64,000 nucleotides of DNA from Ruegeria sp. EL01 (GCF_900313035.1 NZ_OMPS01000014.1:1-64000); one strand, 5' to 3'. Numbered from the stretch's first letter, positions 40,204-49,593 are shown. Numbers and translations are program-made. The notes: generated by a model from the letters alone, not told the origin.

Positions 40204-40860
40204 TCAGTTTGTCTGCGGGTAACTGATCACAGAAATGTAGCGTGCAGGCAAGCTGATCAACCGTTCCGGCCCGTGTGGAGCATCGGCATCAAAGAACAGG
40301 GTATCGCCGGGTCTCAGTGGGTAAATCTGGTCCCCATGGCGATAGTCAACTTCGCCTTCCAACATATAGATCGTCTCGATACCGCCATGTTGAAACGTTG
40401 GGAAAATATCAGACTCGGCCGTCAATGTTATCAAATATGGCTCGACGATCACACCAGATCCATTAGCACCGATATGGCCCAACAGATTGTATTGGTGATT
40501 GGCGCGGGTGCCCTCGCGCTCCAATTCCACACCTTCACCGGCTTTTGTGTGAACGGCTTCGCGGCGTTCTTCGAACTGTCGGAAAAAGCTTGTCAGCGGG
40601 ACTGACAAGGCGTTGGCCAGCGATTGCAGCGTCGTTAACGAAGGCGATGTATTTCCGTTTTCGATCTTGGATAGCATGCCGATCGACAATCCCGTCAATT
40701 GGGCCAGATCTGCAACGGTGATGTTTTGCTGCTTGCGAAAGGCCCGAACCTCGCGGCCGATAGCAACTTCGAGTACTTTCTCACGTTCGCCAGTTCGAAC
40801 GGAATGCGGGTCCTGCGTCAGATTTGCCACCATTTCTGTGTCGCGTTTTTTCGATTTCAT
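40204..40860 (-). CDS. XRE-family regulator with C-terminal cupin domain
   Basis: The protein has 218 residues. The helix-turn-helix at about residues 35-90 reads ITVADLAQLTGLSIGMLSKI, followed by NTSPSLTTLQSLANALSVPL. The cupin half shows IETIYMLEGEVDYRHGD and LRPGDTLFFDADAPHG, a ligand-sensing domain like PuuR. It is a cytosolic repressor or activator for a nearby amine, amino acid or carboxylate pathway; the target is not clear because neighbours on either side belong to different units. A perfect palindrome, TTTCCT-GAT-AGGAAA, lies 94 bases upstream and may be its operator. Confidence 0.87.
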   Translation of the reverse strand: MKSKKRDTEMVANLTQDPHSVRTGEREKVLEVAIGREVRAFRKQQNITVADLAQLTGLSIGMLSKIENGNTSPSLTTLQSLANALSVPLTSFFRQFEERREAVHTKAGEGVELEREGTRANHQYNLLGHIGANGSGVIVEPYLITLTAESDIFPTFQHGGIETIYMLEGEVDYRHGDQIYPLRPGDTLFFDADAPHGPERLISLPARYISVISYPQTN

Positions 40861-41335
40861 ACGTCCAGTGCCTTGCTACACTTGTCCAAACTGGTTCTGC
40901 AAGCAAGTGAGCCACAATACCCACACCAGTCTGAGCCACCTTAGCACCAATTCTTTCCTGATAGGAAAATAATCATTCTGTGAGGGAAATAACAGCGCCC
41001 GAGTTCCCATCCTTCAGCCGGTTCGAATGGCCTGCTCGACCACAGCGGTCGAACTTCGACCAGCAGCGAATGAGATTGCAGTAGCCGTGTTCACCAAGGC
41101 TAGAAGCATGTTCATGACTTGCTACGTCGGCACGGCTGGCCAATGAAAGCAAAACGAATCCATCGCCTTAGCGACGAGGATGATCGCAGTGGTAGACGAG
41201 ACACCCAGACGCCTTGTGAACACCAAACTTCGGGAGGATTGTATGGGCGTGGCGAGCTGCGATGAAGCATGAGCGGCACTGACAGAACCGGTCGAACGCC
41301 GATCACGCATTCGCGAGAATCTAACCCTTTGAGAC
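40861..41335. other. Intergenic stretch with a palindrome
   Basis: About 475 bases. Apart from the palindrome at 40954-40968, no gene, IS end or strong hairpin is recognised. Short frames on both strands have no ribosome site. Confidence 0.5.
40954..40968. promoter_or_regulatory. Perfect palindrome, candidate XRE operator
   Basis: TTTCCT (40954-40959) and AGGAAA (40963-40968) are perfect inverted repeats around GAT, in AT-rich DNA upstream of the XRE-cupin gene. Such short palindromes are typical XRE targets. Confidence 0.4.
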
Positions 41336-41710
41336 TTATCCAGTGCGCTGTTTATAGTAAGTGTCTTTGTGAACGATCAGCCCGTCGCGGTAGGTCAGGA
41401 TATCAACGCTCAAAAACTCTTCCTTGGATCCGTCTTTATGCGTGGCCGTGCGCCGGTATTCGCAATAGGCTTTGTTCCCCGCTATGGCACAATCCAGTGT
41501 CTCCCAGTACACGTTCTCGACTTTCTCGAACAGACCGCCGAACACCTCACGGATTGCTTCAGCACCTTCAAAGCGGAGACCATGTGGTTCCGGGCCAACC
41601 GCGTGATCGAAGGTCGCGTCATCGGCGAAATGCTTCATCACGGTATCAATGTCGTTTGCATTGAAAGCGTCGCCGACAGAGTCGACGAAGTCTCGGGTCA
41701 GAGTAGTCAT
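41336..41710 (-). CDS. SnoaL/NTF2-like small protein
   Basis: The protein has 124 residues. It follows the NTF2-like cone fold pattern: an N-terminal helix (FVDSVGDAFNANDIDTVM), ADDATFDHAVG, GAEAIREVFGGLF, and strands ending in FLSVDILTYRDGLIVHKDTY. Members are small hydrolases, isomerases, dehydratases or binding proteins; the sequence does not choose. Its ATG overlaps the hydrolase stop (ATGA), making it the last gene of the monooxygenase operon, where it may act on an oxidised product. Confidence 0.83.
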   Translation of the reverse strand: MTTLTRDFVDSVGDAFNANDIDTVMKHFADDATFDHAVGPEPHGLRFEGAEAIREVFGGLFEKVENVYWETLDCAIAGNKAYCEYRRTATHKDGSKEEFLSVDILTYRDGLIVHKDTYYKQRTG

Positions 41711-42603
41711 AGGTTTGGTCCTTTTCCCTGAAGCATGTCACAGGTGTAATTGAAGAACAGGCTGGTCGGATCTACGAGCACGTTCAATTCGTCAAAATGA
41801 TCGACATCGGGCACAGCATAGAGACCAATGGACCGCTCGCTGGTTCCATAGGCTTCTATATACATGTGCGCCTGACGGTGAAATTCGTCCGTCTCGGCCC
41901 CGCCGACCACAACCAACTGCGGTGCGTTGGTGGCGGGTGGGTGGTTGACCATCGGGCTTTCAGCCTCGGCCTCGGTCGGGTCCATCCGAATGCCCGCATT
42001 CAAGGCTTCGGTCAGGCGCACGGGTTCAAGGTAACTAAGGGGTGAGACTGGGATGCCTGCCTTGATCAGGTCGCTCGGCAAGTCCGCCCCGAAAGCAGAC
42101 CATTCGGTTGCCATCATCATCTGGGTGATATGACCCCCTGCAGAATGCCCCATCACGCATATGCGGTCGCGGTTGATCCCCAGATCGCTTGCATTTTGCC
42201 AGATATGCACCATCGCTTCTCGCGCCTCTTGCGAGATCCGGGTGATCGAAACTGATGGGCACAGATCATAGCCCACCACCACCACGTTGACGTCGGTGGC
42301 GACGAACGGCGTTGCGATGAAGCTGTAGATGGATTTGTCGCCGCGTTGCCAATACCCACCATGAAAATAGACTAGTGTCGGGGCCGATGCGTTGCCACAG
42401 TGGAACACATCCAGTTTCTGGTTCGCACCGTCGCCGTAGCCGATGTCCAAGCTGCAGTCGAGTGTGTTGCGCGCGGTTTCGCTATCAGCACTCCACCCTG
42501 GAATGACTGTCGCTTCATAATCAGGTCGTCCTGCGCGAAGATTGTATTGCTCATCGAACTCGGCAGGGGTGAAGCGGGTGTGATGGGTCAGATGATCGCT
42601 CAT
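41707..42603 (-). CDS. Alpha/beta hydrolase (kynurenine formamidase-like)
   Basis: The protein has 298 residues. The oxyanion-hole motif VYFHGGYWQRGD and the nucleophile elbow VMGHSAGGH (Ser) are clear; the acid and His are likely in the C-terminal VVGGAETDEF and PDVDHFDELN. HGGYW is the signature of the formamidase/esterase branch, which opens amide or ester bonds. ATG 42603 is set by AGGAGG upstream; the in-frame codon at 42648 lies inside the flavin reductase gene. As fourth gene of the operon it may hydrolyse the product of the monooxygenase. Confidence 0.85.
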   Translation of the reverse strand: MSDHLTHHTRFTPAEFDEQYNLRAGRPDYEATVIPGWSADSETARNTLDCSLDIGYGDGANQKLDVFHCGNASAPTLVYFHGGYWQRGDKSIYSFIATPFVATDVNVVVVGYDLCPSVSITRISQEAREAMVHIWQNASDLGINRDRICVMGHSAGGHITQMMMATEWSAFGADLPSDLIKAGIPVSPLSYLEPVRLTEALNAGIRMDPTEAEAESPMVNHPPATNAPQLVVVGGAETDEFHRQAHMYIEAYGTSERSIGLYAVPDVDHFDELNVLVDPTSLFFNYTCDMLQGKGPNL

Positions 42604-42614
42604 CTCAAAACCTC

Positions 42615-43082
42615 CTAGTGCGAGGCCGCGAAAAAGTTGCCGCGGCAATAGACAAGGGGCGGAACAGGCGCGTGGGTGTAGCTTGTGACGCGGCCCAGAA
42701 GGATTTCGTGATCACCGGCATCCACGCGATCATGGGTGACACAATGCAGATGGGCCGATGCACCCGGCAATATCGGGGCTGCATTGCCTTTTATCCAATT
42801 GGTGTCGGTAAAGCGGTTCTCCACATCGCTGGCGAAGTGCAGCGCCAGCGCCTGTTGATCCGCAGACAGAATGTTCACCGCAAAGTGGTTGGACCCTGAC
42901 AGGGTTGGGAAAACCCGACCGGATTTTGCAACACAGACTGAAATCACTGGTGGTTGGAGTGACACAGACGTAAAGGAATTGGCGGTCAGGCCCCAGGGCT
43001 GATGATCGGCGTCAAAGGCGGTTACGATGGTGACGCCCGTGGGAAACGACCCAAGGGCGTTCCGGTAGTCGCGGATATTCAT
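42615..43082 (-). CDS. Flavin reductase (HpaC/RutF-like)
   Basis: The protein (155 aa) has the small FMN-binding split-barrel fold. LGSFPTGVTIVTAFD, GLTANSFTSVSLQPPVISVC and FAVNILSADQQALALHFAS are the conserved blocks, with the His-containing GDHEILLGRV near the end. It reduces FMN or FAD with NAD(P)H and supplies it to a partner monooxygenase, here most likely the luciferase-like enzyme two genes upstream. The start ATG overlaps the GST stop by one base (TGATG). Confidence 0.88.
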   Translation of the reverse strand: MNIRDYRNALGSFPTGVTIVTAFDADHQPWGLTANSFTSVSLQPPVISVCVAKSGRVFPTLSGSNHFAVNILSADQQALALHFASDVENRFTDTNWIKGNAAPILPGASAHLHCVTHDRVDAGDHEILLGRVTSYTHAPVPPLVYCRGNFFAASH

Positions 43083-43759
43083 CACAGCACTCCTTCACTT
43101 GCGCAGGCCGTTTCCAAGGCTGCCCACTCATCCGGATTTGTACCAAAATGGCGCATAACGTGATCCTGATAAGAAGGGCGTTCCGCCAATCGCTGATACC
43201 ACGCGAAGACGTGCGGCAACGCGGGGCGTTCGACGTCGACATTGAAGTAACGATAAACAACGCAACCAAGAGGAATGTCGCCCATGGTAAACGTGTCCCC
43301 ACAGACAAACGGTTGGTTGGCCAGATGCCCATCCAGAATTGTCAGGGCGTCATGCGCCTGGTCGCGCAGTTCGGCGATTTTAATCGGGTCTCGCTGATCA
43401 GGTGGTGTGCGAACAGTGGCAAAGAACAGGTATATCACGGGCAAGAACGCACGGCTCGCCGACCACTCCATCCATTGATCGGCAATGGCACGGGTCCGGA
43501 GGTCGGACGGGCTGAGCGTGCCCGCTCCGTAGCAGTCACACAGATAGCGCACGATCGTCAGGCTTTCCCACAAAGCAAATCCGTCGTCGCGGATCGCCGG
43601 GATCATTCGGTTGGGATTGATTTCCGCATAGGCCTCGGTGTCCAACTTGCCAAAGCTGCCACCGGCCAATTGAAGGGTATAGTCCAAACCCAGCTCGTTA
43701 GCAGTCCAGATCACCGGAATCACGTTGGACGAATACGGGCGCCCCCAGATTTCAAGCAT
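43082..43759 (-). CDS. Glutathione S-transferase-like protein
   Basis: The protein has 225 residues. A thioredoxin-like N-domain starts MLEIWGRPYSSNVIPVIWTA, with the active-site Ser/Tyr region in GRPYSSN. The glutathione gamma-Glu site is ALWESLTIVRYL, and the cis-Pro is in NRMIPAI. The C-domain is all helical (FVCGDTFTMGDIPLGCVVYR is the family N-cap motif). The ATG at 43759 lies within the last codons of the monooxygenase gene, eight bases of overlap. It may conjugate or dehalogenate an intermediate. Confidence 0.87.
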   Translation of the reverse strand: MLEIWGRPYSSNVIPVIWTANELGLDYTLQLAGGSFGKLDTEAYAEINPNRMIPAIRDDGFALWESLTIVRYLCDCYGAGTLSPSDLRTRAIADQWMEWSASRAFLPVIYLFFATVRTPPDQRDPIKIAELRDQAHDALTILDGHLANQPFVCGDTFTMGDIPLGCVVYRYFNVDVERPALPHVFAWYQRLAERPSYQDHVMRHFGTNPDEWAALETACASEGVL

Positions 43760-44942
43760 GTTGCAGCACCCGTTTTTCTGCGATCGACCGCGTGCCGAAC
43801 TTCGGCACGACATGCTCGAACAGGCGGTTCCAACTGGCGAGGATTTTCTCATAGGGCACGCCAGTGTACTGCTGCATCAGCATCAGATGATCGAGACCAA
43901 ATGTCTCCTGTTTCTCGGCAAAACGTTCCGCCACATACGCTGTATCGCCAACCACGATGATCCCACGTTTGTTGAGGAAGTCGAACCAATCCATCGCCTC
44001 ATCCTCGGGCGTCATCTCTTCGCCCACATCAAGATAGCCGTGCTTGGTCCACTCTCCTGCTGGTCGTGAGCCACCGAGGAATTCATAGTAGGCATTTATG
44101 GCAGGGCGGATCGTGTTAACGGCTTCCTCCATACTCTCACCCACGTAGAAAGCTGTGCAGACGCCCACACCTTCACCCATTTTCACATCGCGCCCTTCGC
44201 GCTTTGACAAGGCTTCGCGGTATGGCTCCCAGCAAGCCAATGTGCGTTTGGGCCCTGAGGACATGGAGATCACACCCCAGCCTCTCTCTCCCGCCAGCTT
44301 AAAGGTGGGTGGGGCGTTGGACATCAGCCAAACCGGCGGATGGCCGCTCTGATACGGGCGCGGGTGCACATACATTGCTTTGTATTCGCCATCCTCCGTA
44401 TGGTAGCGCGGATCAAGCGGTTCGAAAAAGCGGTTGGTTTCTTTCCAGCCGAAAACGGGAAACTGGTAGAACTCACCTGTGTGGGTGAAGACCTCATTCG
44501 TCCAGGCTTTCAGAATGACCTCAAGGCTTTCCTGATACAGGCGCATCACCTTGTCGTTGTCACGCCGATCCGCGTCCTTGTTGAACTGCAGGGTCGAGCG
44601 TTCGTTTATCCCCTTTGCGACGCCAAAATCCACGCGACCAAGGGTCATGTTATCAAGCATCGCCACATCTTCGGCCACGCGCAGCGGATGCCAATCGGGT
44701 AGGACAATCGGCGCCGTTCCAACCCGCAGCCTTTTGCAATGCGCCGCCACATGGGTACACATCTGAATCGGGTTGGGTGGCGCGTTCATATAACCGTTAT
44801 GGGCAAAGTGATGTTCAGTGAACCAAGCAGTCGTAAACCCGGCCTGCTCGGCCAACGTGCATTGTTCGAGGATCATTTCCAGCGTCCGGGTCCAGGGAAT
44901 GGTCTCACCAGGACTGAAATTGGCAATCAAATCAAAGCGCAT
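43752..44942 (-). CDS. Luciferase-like flavin-dependent monooxygenase
   Basis: The protein (396 aa) is a bacterial-luciferase-type TIM barrel that oxidises a substrate with reduced flavin and oxygen. AGFTTAWFTEHHFAHNGYM, APPNPIQMCTHVAAHCKRLR and LGRVDFGVAKGIN are the conserved blocks. The late WLMSNAPPTFKLAGERGWG fits the group. ATG 44942 is supported by GGAGG upstream, and earlier in-frame codons are not. It is first in a five-gene operon with a flavin reductase, so a two-component monooxygenase is likely. It is divergent from an XRE-cupin gene with 101 bases between. Confidence 0.88.
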   Translation of the reverse strand: MRFDLIANFSPGETIPWTRTLEMILEQCTLAEQAGFTTAWFTEHHFAHNGYMNAPPNPIQMCTHVAAHCKRLRVGTAPIVLPDWHPLRVAEDVAMLDNMTLGRVDFGVAKGINERSTLQFNKDADRRDNDKVMRLYQESLEVILKAWTNEVFTHTGEFYQFPVFGWKETNRFFEPLDPRYHTEDGEYKAMYVHPRPYQSGHPPVWLMSNAPPTFKLAGERGWGVISMSSGPKRTLACWEPYREALSKREGRDVKMGEGVGVCTAFYVGESMEEAVNTIRPAINAYYEFLGGSRPAGEWTKHGYLDVGEEMTPEDEAMDWFDFLNKRGIIVVGDTAYVAERFAEKQETFGLDHLMLMQQYTGVPYEKILASWNRLFEHVVPKFGTRSIAEKRVLQHA

Positions 44943-44987
44943 AACGTCCTCCGAAGCTGTCGCGGCTGGTTGAATATATCCCCACTT

Positions 44988-45002
44988 TTCAACTAAATTG
45001 AA
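44988..45002. promoter_or_regulatory. Inverted repeat in the monooxygenase / XRE divergent promoter
   Basis: TTCAA (44988-44992) and TTGAA (44998-45002) face each other around CTAAA, midway between the two divergent starts. A related shape, TCTCAA-TTT-TTGAGA, occurs at 45792-45806 before the binding-protein gene. Both might bind the adjacent XRE protein. Confidence 0.35.
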
Positions 45003-45043
45003 TTTCTCTCGAAAAATCAACCTCAATCTTCTATATCGGCAAT

Positions 45044-45661
45044 ATGGACACAAACCTTTCACAGACAGACTCCAAGCGGCTTGGCAGCGAGATCCGGGAA
45101 GTGCGCAAAGCGCGCGCGCTGACATTGAATGATCTCTCATCGGTTGTGTCGTGTTCGACGGCTTACCTCAGTCGAATCGAACTTGGTTCGGCGAAAGTCT
45201 CTTCAGATCTCCTGCAAGAAATCAGTACGGCGCTTTCGGTTGACCCTAACTGGTTCTTTCCCAAGCAATCGGGAAACGGTCCATTGGAACGAAAACACGT
45301 CGTCCGTGCCGAAAACCGTCGCGCACTTTCAGGGATGTATACACGGACAACCGAAGAACTCGGCTTCGAAGACGAACTGCTTTCAAGCACATTGTCAGGT
45401 CAGTGCTACCTGATCCTATCTCGTTTTAGCCCGGGCCCAGGCACGCCACCTGAACCCCTGGAAGGCTACACATTTGAAGGAGAGCAGCACGCGATTGTTT
45501 TGGCTGGTGAAGTTGAGTTGCGCCTTGGCGACGAAGTCATCGTCCTGCGCGAAGGCGACAGTTTTTCCTACCCTTCCATGATCGCGCATCGGTTTCGAAA
45601 CCACACCGACCAAGAGGCGAGAATGGTCTGGGCGATGTCTCCGATCAGGATCAGCTGGTGA
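45044..45661 (+). CDS. XRE-family regulator with cupin domain, local regulator of the monooxygenase/ABC region
   Basis: The protein has 205 residues. The helix-turn-helix covers about residues 12-68 (LTLNDLSSVVSCSTAYLSRI, then DLLQEISTALSVD). The cupin half carries GEQHAIVLAGEVELRLGDE and REGDSFSYPSMIAHRFRN. It is divergent from the monooxygenase operon and upstream of the ABC transporter genes in the same direction, the natural position to control both. Its ligand is probably the imported compound. Confidence 0.87.
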   Translation: MDTNLSQTDSKRLGSEIREVRKARALTLNDLSSVVSCSTAYLSRIELGSAKVSSDLLQEISTALSVDPNWFFPKQSGNGPLERKHVVRAENRRALSGMYTRTTEELGFEDELLSSTLSGQCYLILSRFSPGPGTPPEPLEGYTFEGEQHAIVLAGEVELRLGDEVIVLREGDSFSYPSMIAHRFRNHTDQEARMVWAMSPIRISW

Positions 45662-46002
45662 ACAGCTCAAAATTCTAGTGCGGCTCGAAGCAGGTCTTCT
45701 GTTATGTTTCATCTCCGCTTAATAGACCGCGCATGAATTGACCCGATAATTACGAGTATCATGTGAATCTGACCCAATATTTTGCTTTTCCTCTCAATTT
45801 TTGAGACAAAATCTTCCGTCAGATCGGAAAGTTTATCTACGCATGCTTCTGCCACTCAGAACTATGCGCAGACATTGTCGACTTGCGTATCGTGGAGGCG
45901 TGCAAGTCCTCATCAAAAAGCACCCTAGAAGGCGCACCATGGCAAATCGTTCGATCTGCCAGCGGGATAAATATTGCCCTCGGGGGCGACACGGAGGAAA
46001 AA
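45662..46002. promoter_or_regulatory. Leader region of the ABC transporter operon
   Basis: Holds an inverted repeat, TCTCAA-TTT-TTGAGA, at 45792-45806. TTGACC near 45738 could be a -35 element, but no good -10 lies at the right distance. Open frames crossing the leader have no ribosome site. Confidence 0.35.
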
Positions 46003-47583
46003 ATGAAAATCAAATCACTACTGCTCACAAGCGTTTTTTGCGCCTCGGCTGGAATATCGGCACAGGCAGAAACGCTAAGATGGGCGCGTGCTGGGGATGC
46101 CCTGACCCTTGATCCGCACGCCCAGAACGAAGGTCCGACGATCACCCTTGGCCGCCAGATTATGGAGCCTTTGGTCGACCGCGACATGAAGGGCGGGCTG
46201 GTCCCGGGGCTGGCCATCGAATGGGCCCCGTCCGAGAGCGACCCCAACGTCTGGAACTTCACACTGCGCGAAGGCGTGACGTTCCACGATGGCGCGGAGT
46301 TCGACAGCGACGATGTCGTCTTTTCGGTGAATCGCGCGATGACCGAGAAAAGCAATTACCGAGAGGTTCTGGCCTCGGTCAAGGAAGTGCGCGCCACCGG
46401 CCCTCATACGGTTGAGATCGTGACAAAGGGTCCAAACCCAATCATGCCAAACAACCTCACCAACCTGTTGATCATGGATAAAGGCTGGGCCGAGGCCAAT
46501 GACGCGGTCGACGTGCAGGATTACGAGGGCGGCGAGAGCACCTATGCTGCAAAGAACGCGAACGGGACCGGCCCCTACAAAGTTGTCAGCCGTGAACCGG
46601 ATGTAAAAACGGTATTGGAACGGTTCGACGGATATTGGGGTGCCGGGACGTTCCCGCTTGAGGTGACCCGGATTGAGGCCCTTCCGATCCAGAACCCGGC
46701 GACCCGAGTGGCCGCGCTGTTGTCAGGTGAGGTGGATTTCATTCAAGACGTGCCGGTGCAGGATCTTTCCCGTGTAGATTCAACCGATGGTCTGGATGTC
46801 CGCAAGGCACCACAGAACCGGGTGATCTTTTTCGGAATGAACCAGGGTGACGTGGATCTAAAAAACGACAATGTCGATGGTAAGAACCCACTGGCAGATG
46901 TCCGTGTGCGCCAGGCCATGAACATGGCGATCAACCGCGACGCCATCCAGAAGATCGTTATGCGTGGTCAATCCCAGCCCGCAGGTGTTGTGTTGCCACC
47001 CTTCGTAAATGGCTGGACGGTTGAGTTGGACCAGGTTCCGGCAACTGATGTTGAGGCCGCAAAGGCGCTGATGGAAGAAGCTGGTTATGGCGACGGTTTC
47101 TCGATCAAGCTTGACTGCCCCAATGACCGCTACATCAACGACGAAGCGATCTGCCAGGCTTCGGTCGGCATGCTCGCCCAGATCGGAATTGATGTGAATC
47201 TAGATGCCAAACCCAAGGCCCAGCACTTCCCGCTGATCAACAATCTGGAATCCGACTTCTACATGCTGGGCTGGGGCGTTCCGACATACGATTCCGAATA
47301 CATCTTCAACTTTCTGGTGCACACCAAGGGTGAGGCTTACGGCTCGTGGAATAGCACCCGCTTCTCGAATGCCGAGCTGGACGCCGCCATCGAGGCTCTG
47401 GCAAGTGAAACAAATCTGGCGGCGCGTGATGAATCAATCGGCGCGATCTGGGATCAGGTGCAGGAAGAGGTTCTGTATCTGCCGATTCACCACCAGGTTC
47501 TGAATTGGGGCATGAAATCTCGCGTCGACTCGGTCGTTGACCCCGAAGACAGCCCAAAATTCAAGTACTTCGCCTTCAACTAA
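46003..47583 (+). CDS. ABC transporter substrate-binding protein (peptide/nickel/opine family 5)
   Basis: The protein has 526 residues. The signal peptide is residues 1-22 (IKSLLLTSVFCASAGISAQA). The mature protein starts ETLRWARAGDALTLDPHAQN, with the family blocks WNFTLREGVTFHDGAEFDSD and VRQAMNMAINRDAIQKIV. Family 5 proteins bind peptides, nickel complexes, opines or other amphiphilic solutes; the ligand is not readable. ATG 46003 follows ACGGAGG; longer frames upstream have no signal peptide. It is followed by a strong stem-loop and then by the permease and ATPase genes. Confidence 0.9.
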   Translation: MKIKSLLLTSVFCASAGISAQAETLRWARAGDALTLDPHAQNEGPTITLGRQIMEPLVDRDMKGGLVPGLAIEWAPSESDPNVWNFTLREGVTFHDGAEFDSDDVVFSVNRAMTEKSNYREVLASVKEVRATGPHTVEIVTKGPNPIMPNNLTNLLIMDKGWAEANDAVDVQDYEGGESTYAAKNANGTGPYKVVSREPDVKTVLERFDGYWGAGTFPLEVTRIEALPIQNPATRVAALLSGEVDFIQDVPVQDLSRVDSTDGLDVRKAPQNRVIFFGMNQGDVDLKNDNVDGKNPLADVRVRQAMNMAINRDAIQKIVMRGQSQPAGVVLPPFVNGWTVELDQVPATDVEAAKALMEEAGYGDGFSIKLDCPNDRYINDEAICQASVGMLAQIGIDVNLDAKPKAQHFPLINNLESDFYMLGWGVPTYDSEYIFNFLVHTKGEAYGSWNSTRFSNAELDAAIEALASETNLAARDESIGAIWDQVQEEVLYLPIHHQVLNWGMKSRVDSVVDPEDSPKFKYFAFN

Positions 47584-47595
47584 ATCGTGACGATC

Positions 47596-47621
47596 TGGTC
47601 TCCCCGTATTCGGGGGGGCCA
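47596..47621 (+). terminator. Stem-loop between the binding-protein and permease genes
   Basis: An 11-base-pair stem with tetraloop TATT: TGGTCTCCCCG pairs with CGGGGGGGCCA (two G-T pairs). There is no T-run after it, so it probably acts as partial terminator or stabiliser of the upstream mRNA, giving more binding protein than permease. Confidence 0.6.
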
Positions 47622-47698
47622 GCGCCGGACCGCATTTGATCTGCGAACGACTGTTTCGCCTCAGAGTGACGTGTCTCTGGCCAGGGAGCTAAAAGCCA

Positions 47699-48679
47699 AT
47701 GCTAGCCTACATCATCCGCCGTATCATGCAGTCCATTCTGGTCCTGTTTGTGGTTGGCCTCGTCGCCTTTTCAATGTTCCGCTTTGTCGGGGATCCAATT
47801 GAGAACATGCTTGGGCAGGAGCGCACCGCCGAAGACGTTCAGCGCTTGCGCAGCGATCTGGGGCTGGATCAGCCATTCGTCTTACAATACTGGCGCTTTC
47901 TGGAAAACGCCGCACATGGCGATTTCGGTCTCAGCTATCGACAGGGGCGACCCGTCGTCGACATTCTGATCGAACGCGCGCCCGCCACTCTTGAACTGGC
48001 GCTGGTATCTGGGACTCTGGCCATGCTGTTTGGCATCAGTCTTGGCGTTTTCACAGCCATCAGGCGGGATGGTTGGTTGGCCAACGGTATCATGACCGTG
48101 TCGCTGATCGGCGTGTCACTGCCGACATTTCTGATCGGTATATTGCTGATCTACGTGTTCTCGGTCGAGCTTGGATGGCTGCCGTCATTTGGGCGTGGCG
48201 AGATGGTCATGATTGGAAGATGGTCAACCGGTTTCCTGACGGAAAGTGGACTAAAGTCCCTGATTTTACCCAGCATCACGCTTGGTCTGTATCAGATGAC
48301 GCTGATCATGCGCCTTGTCCGCTCGGAAATGCTGGAGGTCTTACGTACCGATTACGTTCGCTTTGCCAGGGCCCGCGGACTGAAGGAACGCTCGGTTTAT
48401 TTCCGGCATGCGCTCGTCAACACAATGGTTCCGGTCATCACCATTATTGGCCTGCAACTGGGCAGCATCATCGCTTTTGCGATCATCACTGAAACCGTCT
48501 TTCAGTGGCCAGGGGTCGGGCTGTTGTTCATCAACGCGGTCCAGTTCGTCGACATTCCGGTGATGGCTGCCTACCTGATGCTGATTTCAGTCCTCTTTGT
48601 CACCATCAACCTGATTGTTGACCTTCTTTACTTCCTCATCGATCCGCGCCTGCGGACCAGCAAGGCAGGAGCACACTAA
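47699..48679 (+). CDS. ABC transporter permease, DppB type
   Basis: The protein (326 aa) has six membrane helices. The N-terminus (YIIRRIMQSILVLFVVGLVA) and the family pattern GLDQPFVLQYWRFLENAAHG are typical of DppB/OppB. The cytoplasmic EAA-like loop is FARARGLKERSVYFRHAL. ATG 47699 follows CAGGGAGC. The stop and next start share TAATG, so it is coupled to the second permease. Confidence 0.92.
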   Translation: MLAYIIRRIMQSILVLFVVGLVAFSMFRFVGDPIENMLGQERTAEDVQRLRSDLGLDQPFVLQYWRFLENAAHGDFGLSYRQGRPVVDILIERAPATLELALVSGTLAMLFGISLGVFTAIRRDGWLANGIMTVSLIGVSLPTFLIGILLIYVFSVELGWLPSFGRGEMVMIGRWSTGFLTESGLKSLILPSITLGLYQMTLIMRLVRSEMLEVLRTDYVRFARARGLKERSVYFRHALVNTMVPVITIIGLQLGSIIAFAIITETVFQWPGVGLLFINAVQFVDIPVMAAYLMLISVLFVTINLIVDLLYFLIDPRLRTSKAGAH

Positions 48680-49593
48680 TGCAAAAGCTTCGTAGAATCT
48701 GGCAATCCGATCTTGCTTGGAACTTCCGCAACACTCCGGTTGCCGTGGTCTCGGCCCTAATCGTATTGGTCTTGGGGCTGGCGGTCATTTTTGCCCCGCT
48801 CATTGCGCCGCACGATCCGTTTGATCCAACAACCCTGAACCTGATGAACGGGTTCTCGGAACCGATGCAGCCCAATCCATTCACCGGAGAGGTCTTCCTG
48901 CTGGGGACCGATGATCAGGGGCGCGACGTGTTTTCGACCATTCTGTACGGCATGCGGATCTCTCTTATGGTGGGTCTGCTTTCGGTCGCATTTGCGATGG
49001 TCCTTGGCATCATCCTAGGACTGATCGCCGGCTATGTCGGTGGCTGGACCGAAACCATCATCATGCGGATTGCAGATGTACAACTCACCTTTCCATCGAT
49101 CCTTGTCGCCATGCTGATCTTCGGAATTGTCAAAGGAATAACCCCGGTTGAATACCGTGACCAGATGGCGATCTGGGTCCTGATCCTGGCCATTGGCCTG
49201 GGAGAATGGGTTCAGTTCGCCCGCGTCGTACGTGGCGCGACCCTGGTCGAGAAGAACCGGGAATATGTGCAGGCGGCGCGGTTGATAGGGCGTTCCAAAT
49301 GGATCATCATGATCCGCCATCTCCTCCCTAACGTTCTGTCTCCGGTACTGGTCATTGCGACGATCTCGTTGGCGCTGGCCATTATCGCCGAAGCTACACT
49401 CAGCTTTCTGGGTGTCGGTGCGCCGCCTACACAACCGTCGCTGGGCACCTTGATCCGAATTGGTCAGAGCTTCCTGTTTTCGGGTGAGTGGTGGATCCTT
49501 CTGTTCCCCGCCCTCACACTCCTGACACTTGCGCTGAGCGTAAACATGCTGGGTGACTGGCTGCGCGATGCCCTCAATCCGAAGTTGCGCTAA
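48679..49593 (+). CDS. ABC transporter permease, DppC type
   Basis: The protein (304 aa) is the second half of the membrane channel. A short N-terminal cytosolic part precedes six helices. PFTGEVFLLGTDDQGRDVFS and the EAA-like loop QAARLIGRSKWIIMIRHLLP are the conserved DppC blocks. It starts within the stop of the first permease and ends in TAATG with the ATPase gene, so translation is coupled on both sides. Confidence 0.92.
   Translation: MQKLRRIWQSDLAWNFRNTPVAVVSALIVLVLGLAVIFAPLIAPHDPFDPTTLNLMNGFSEPMQPNPFTGEVFLLGTDDQGRDVFSTILYGMRISLMVGLLSVAFAMVLGIILGLIAGYVGGWTETIIMRIADVQLTFPSILVAMLIFGIVKGITPVEYRDQMAIWVLILAIGLGEWVQFARVVRGATLVEKNREYVQAARLIGRSKWIIMIRHLLPNVLSPVLVIATISLALAIIAEATLSFLGVGAPPTQPSLGTLIRIGQSFLFSGEWWILLFPALTLLTLALSVNMLGDWLRDALNPKLR

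Noticed and set aside
39885..40226. 113-codon plus-strand gene before the XRE regulator
   Set aside because: It runs through the AT-rich promoter and the possible IS end, overlaps the end of the XRE gene and has no ribosome site.
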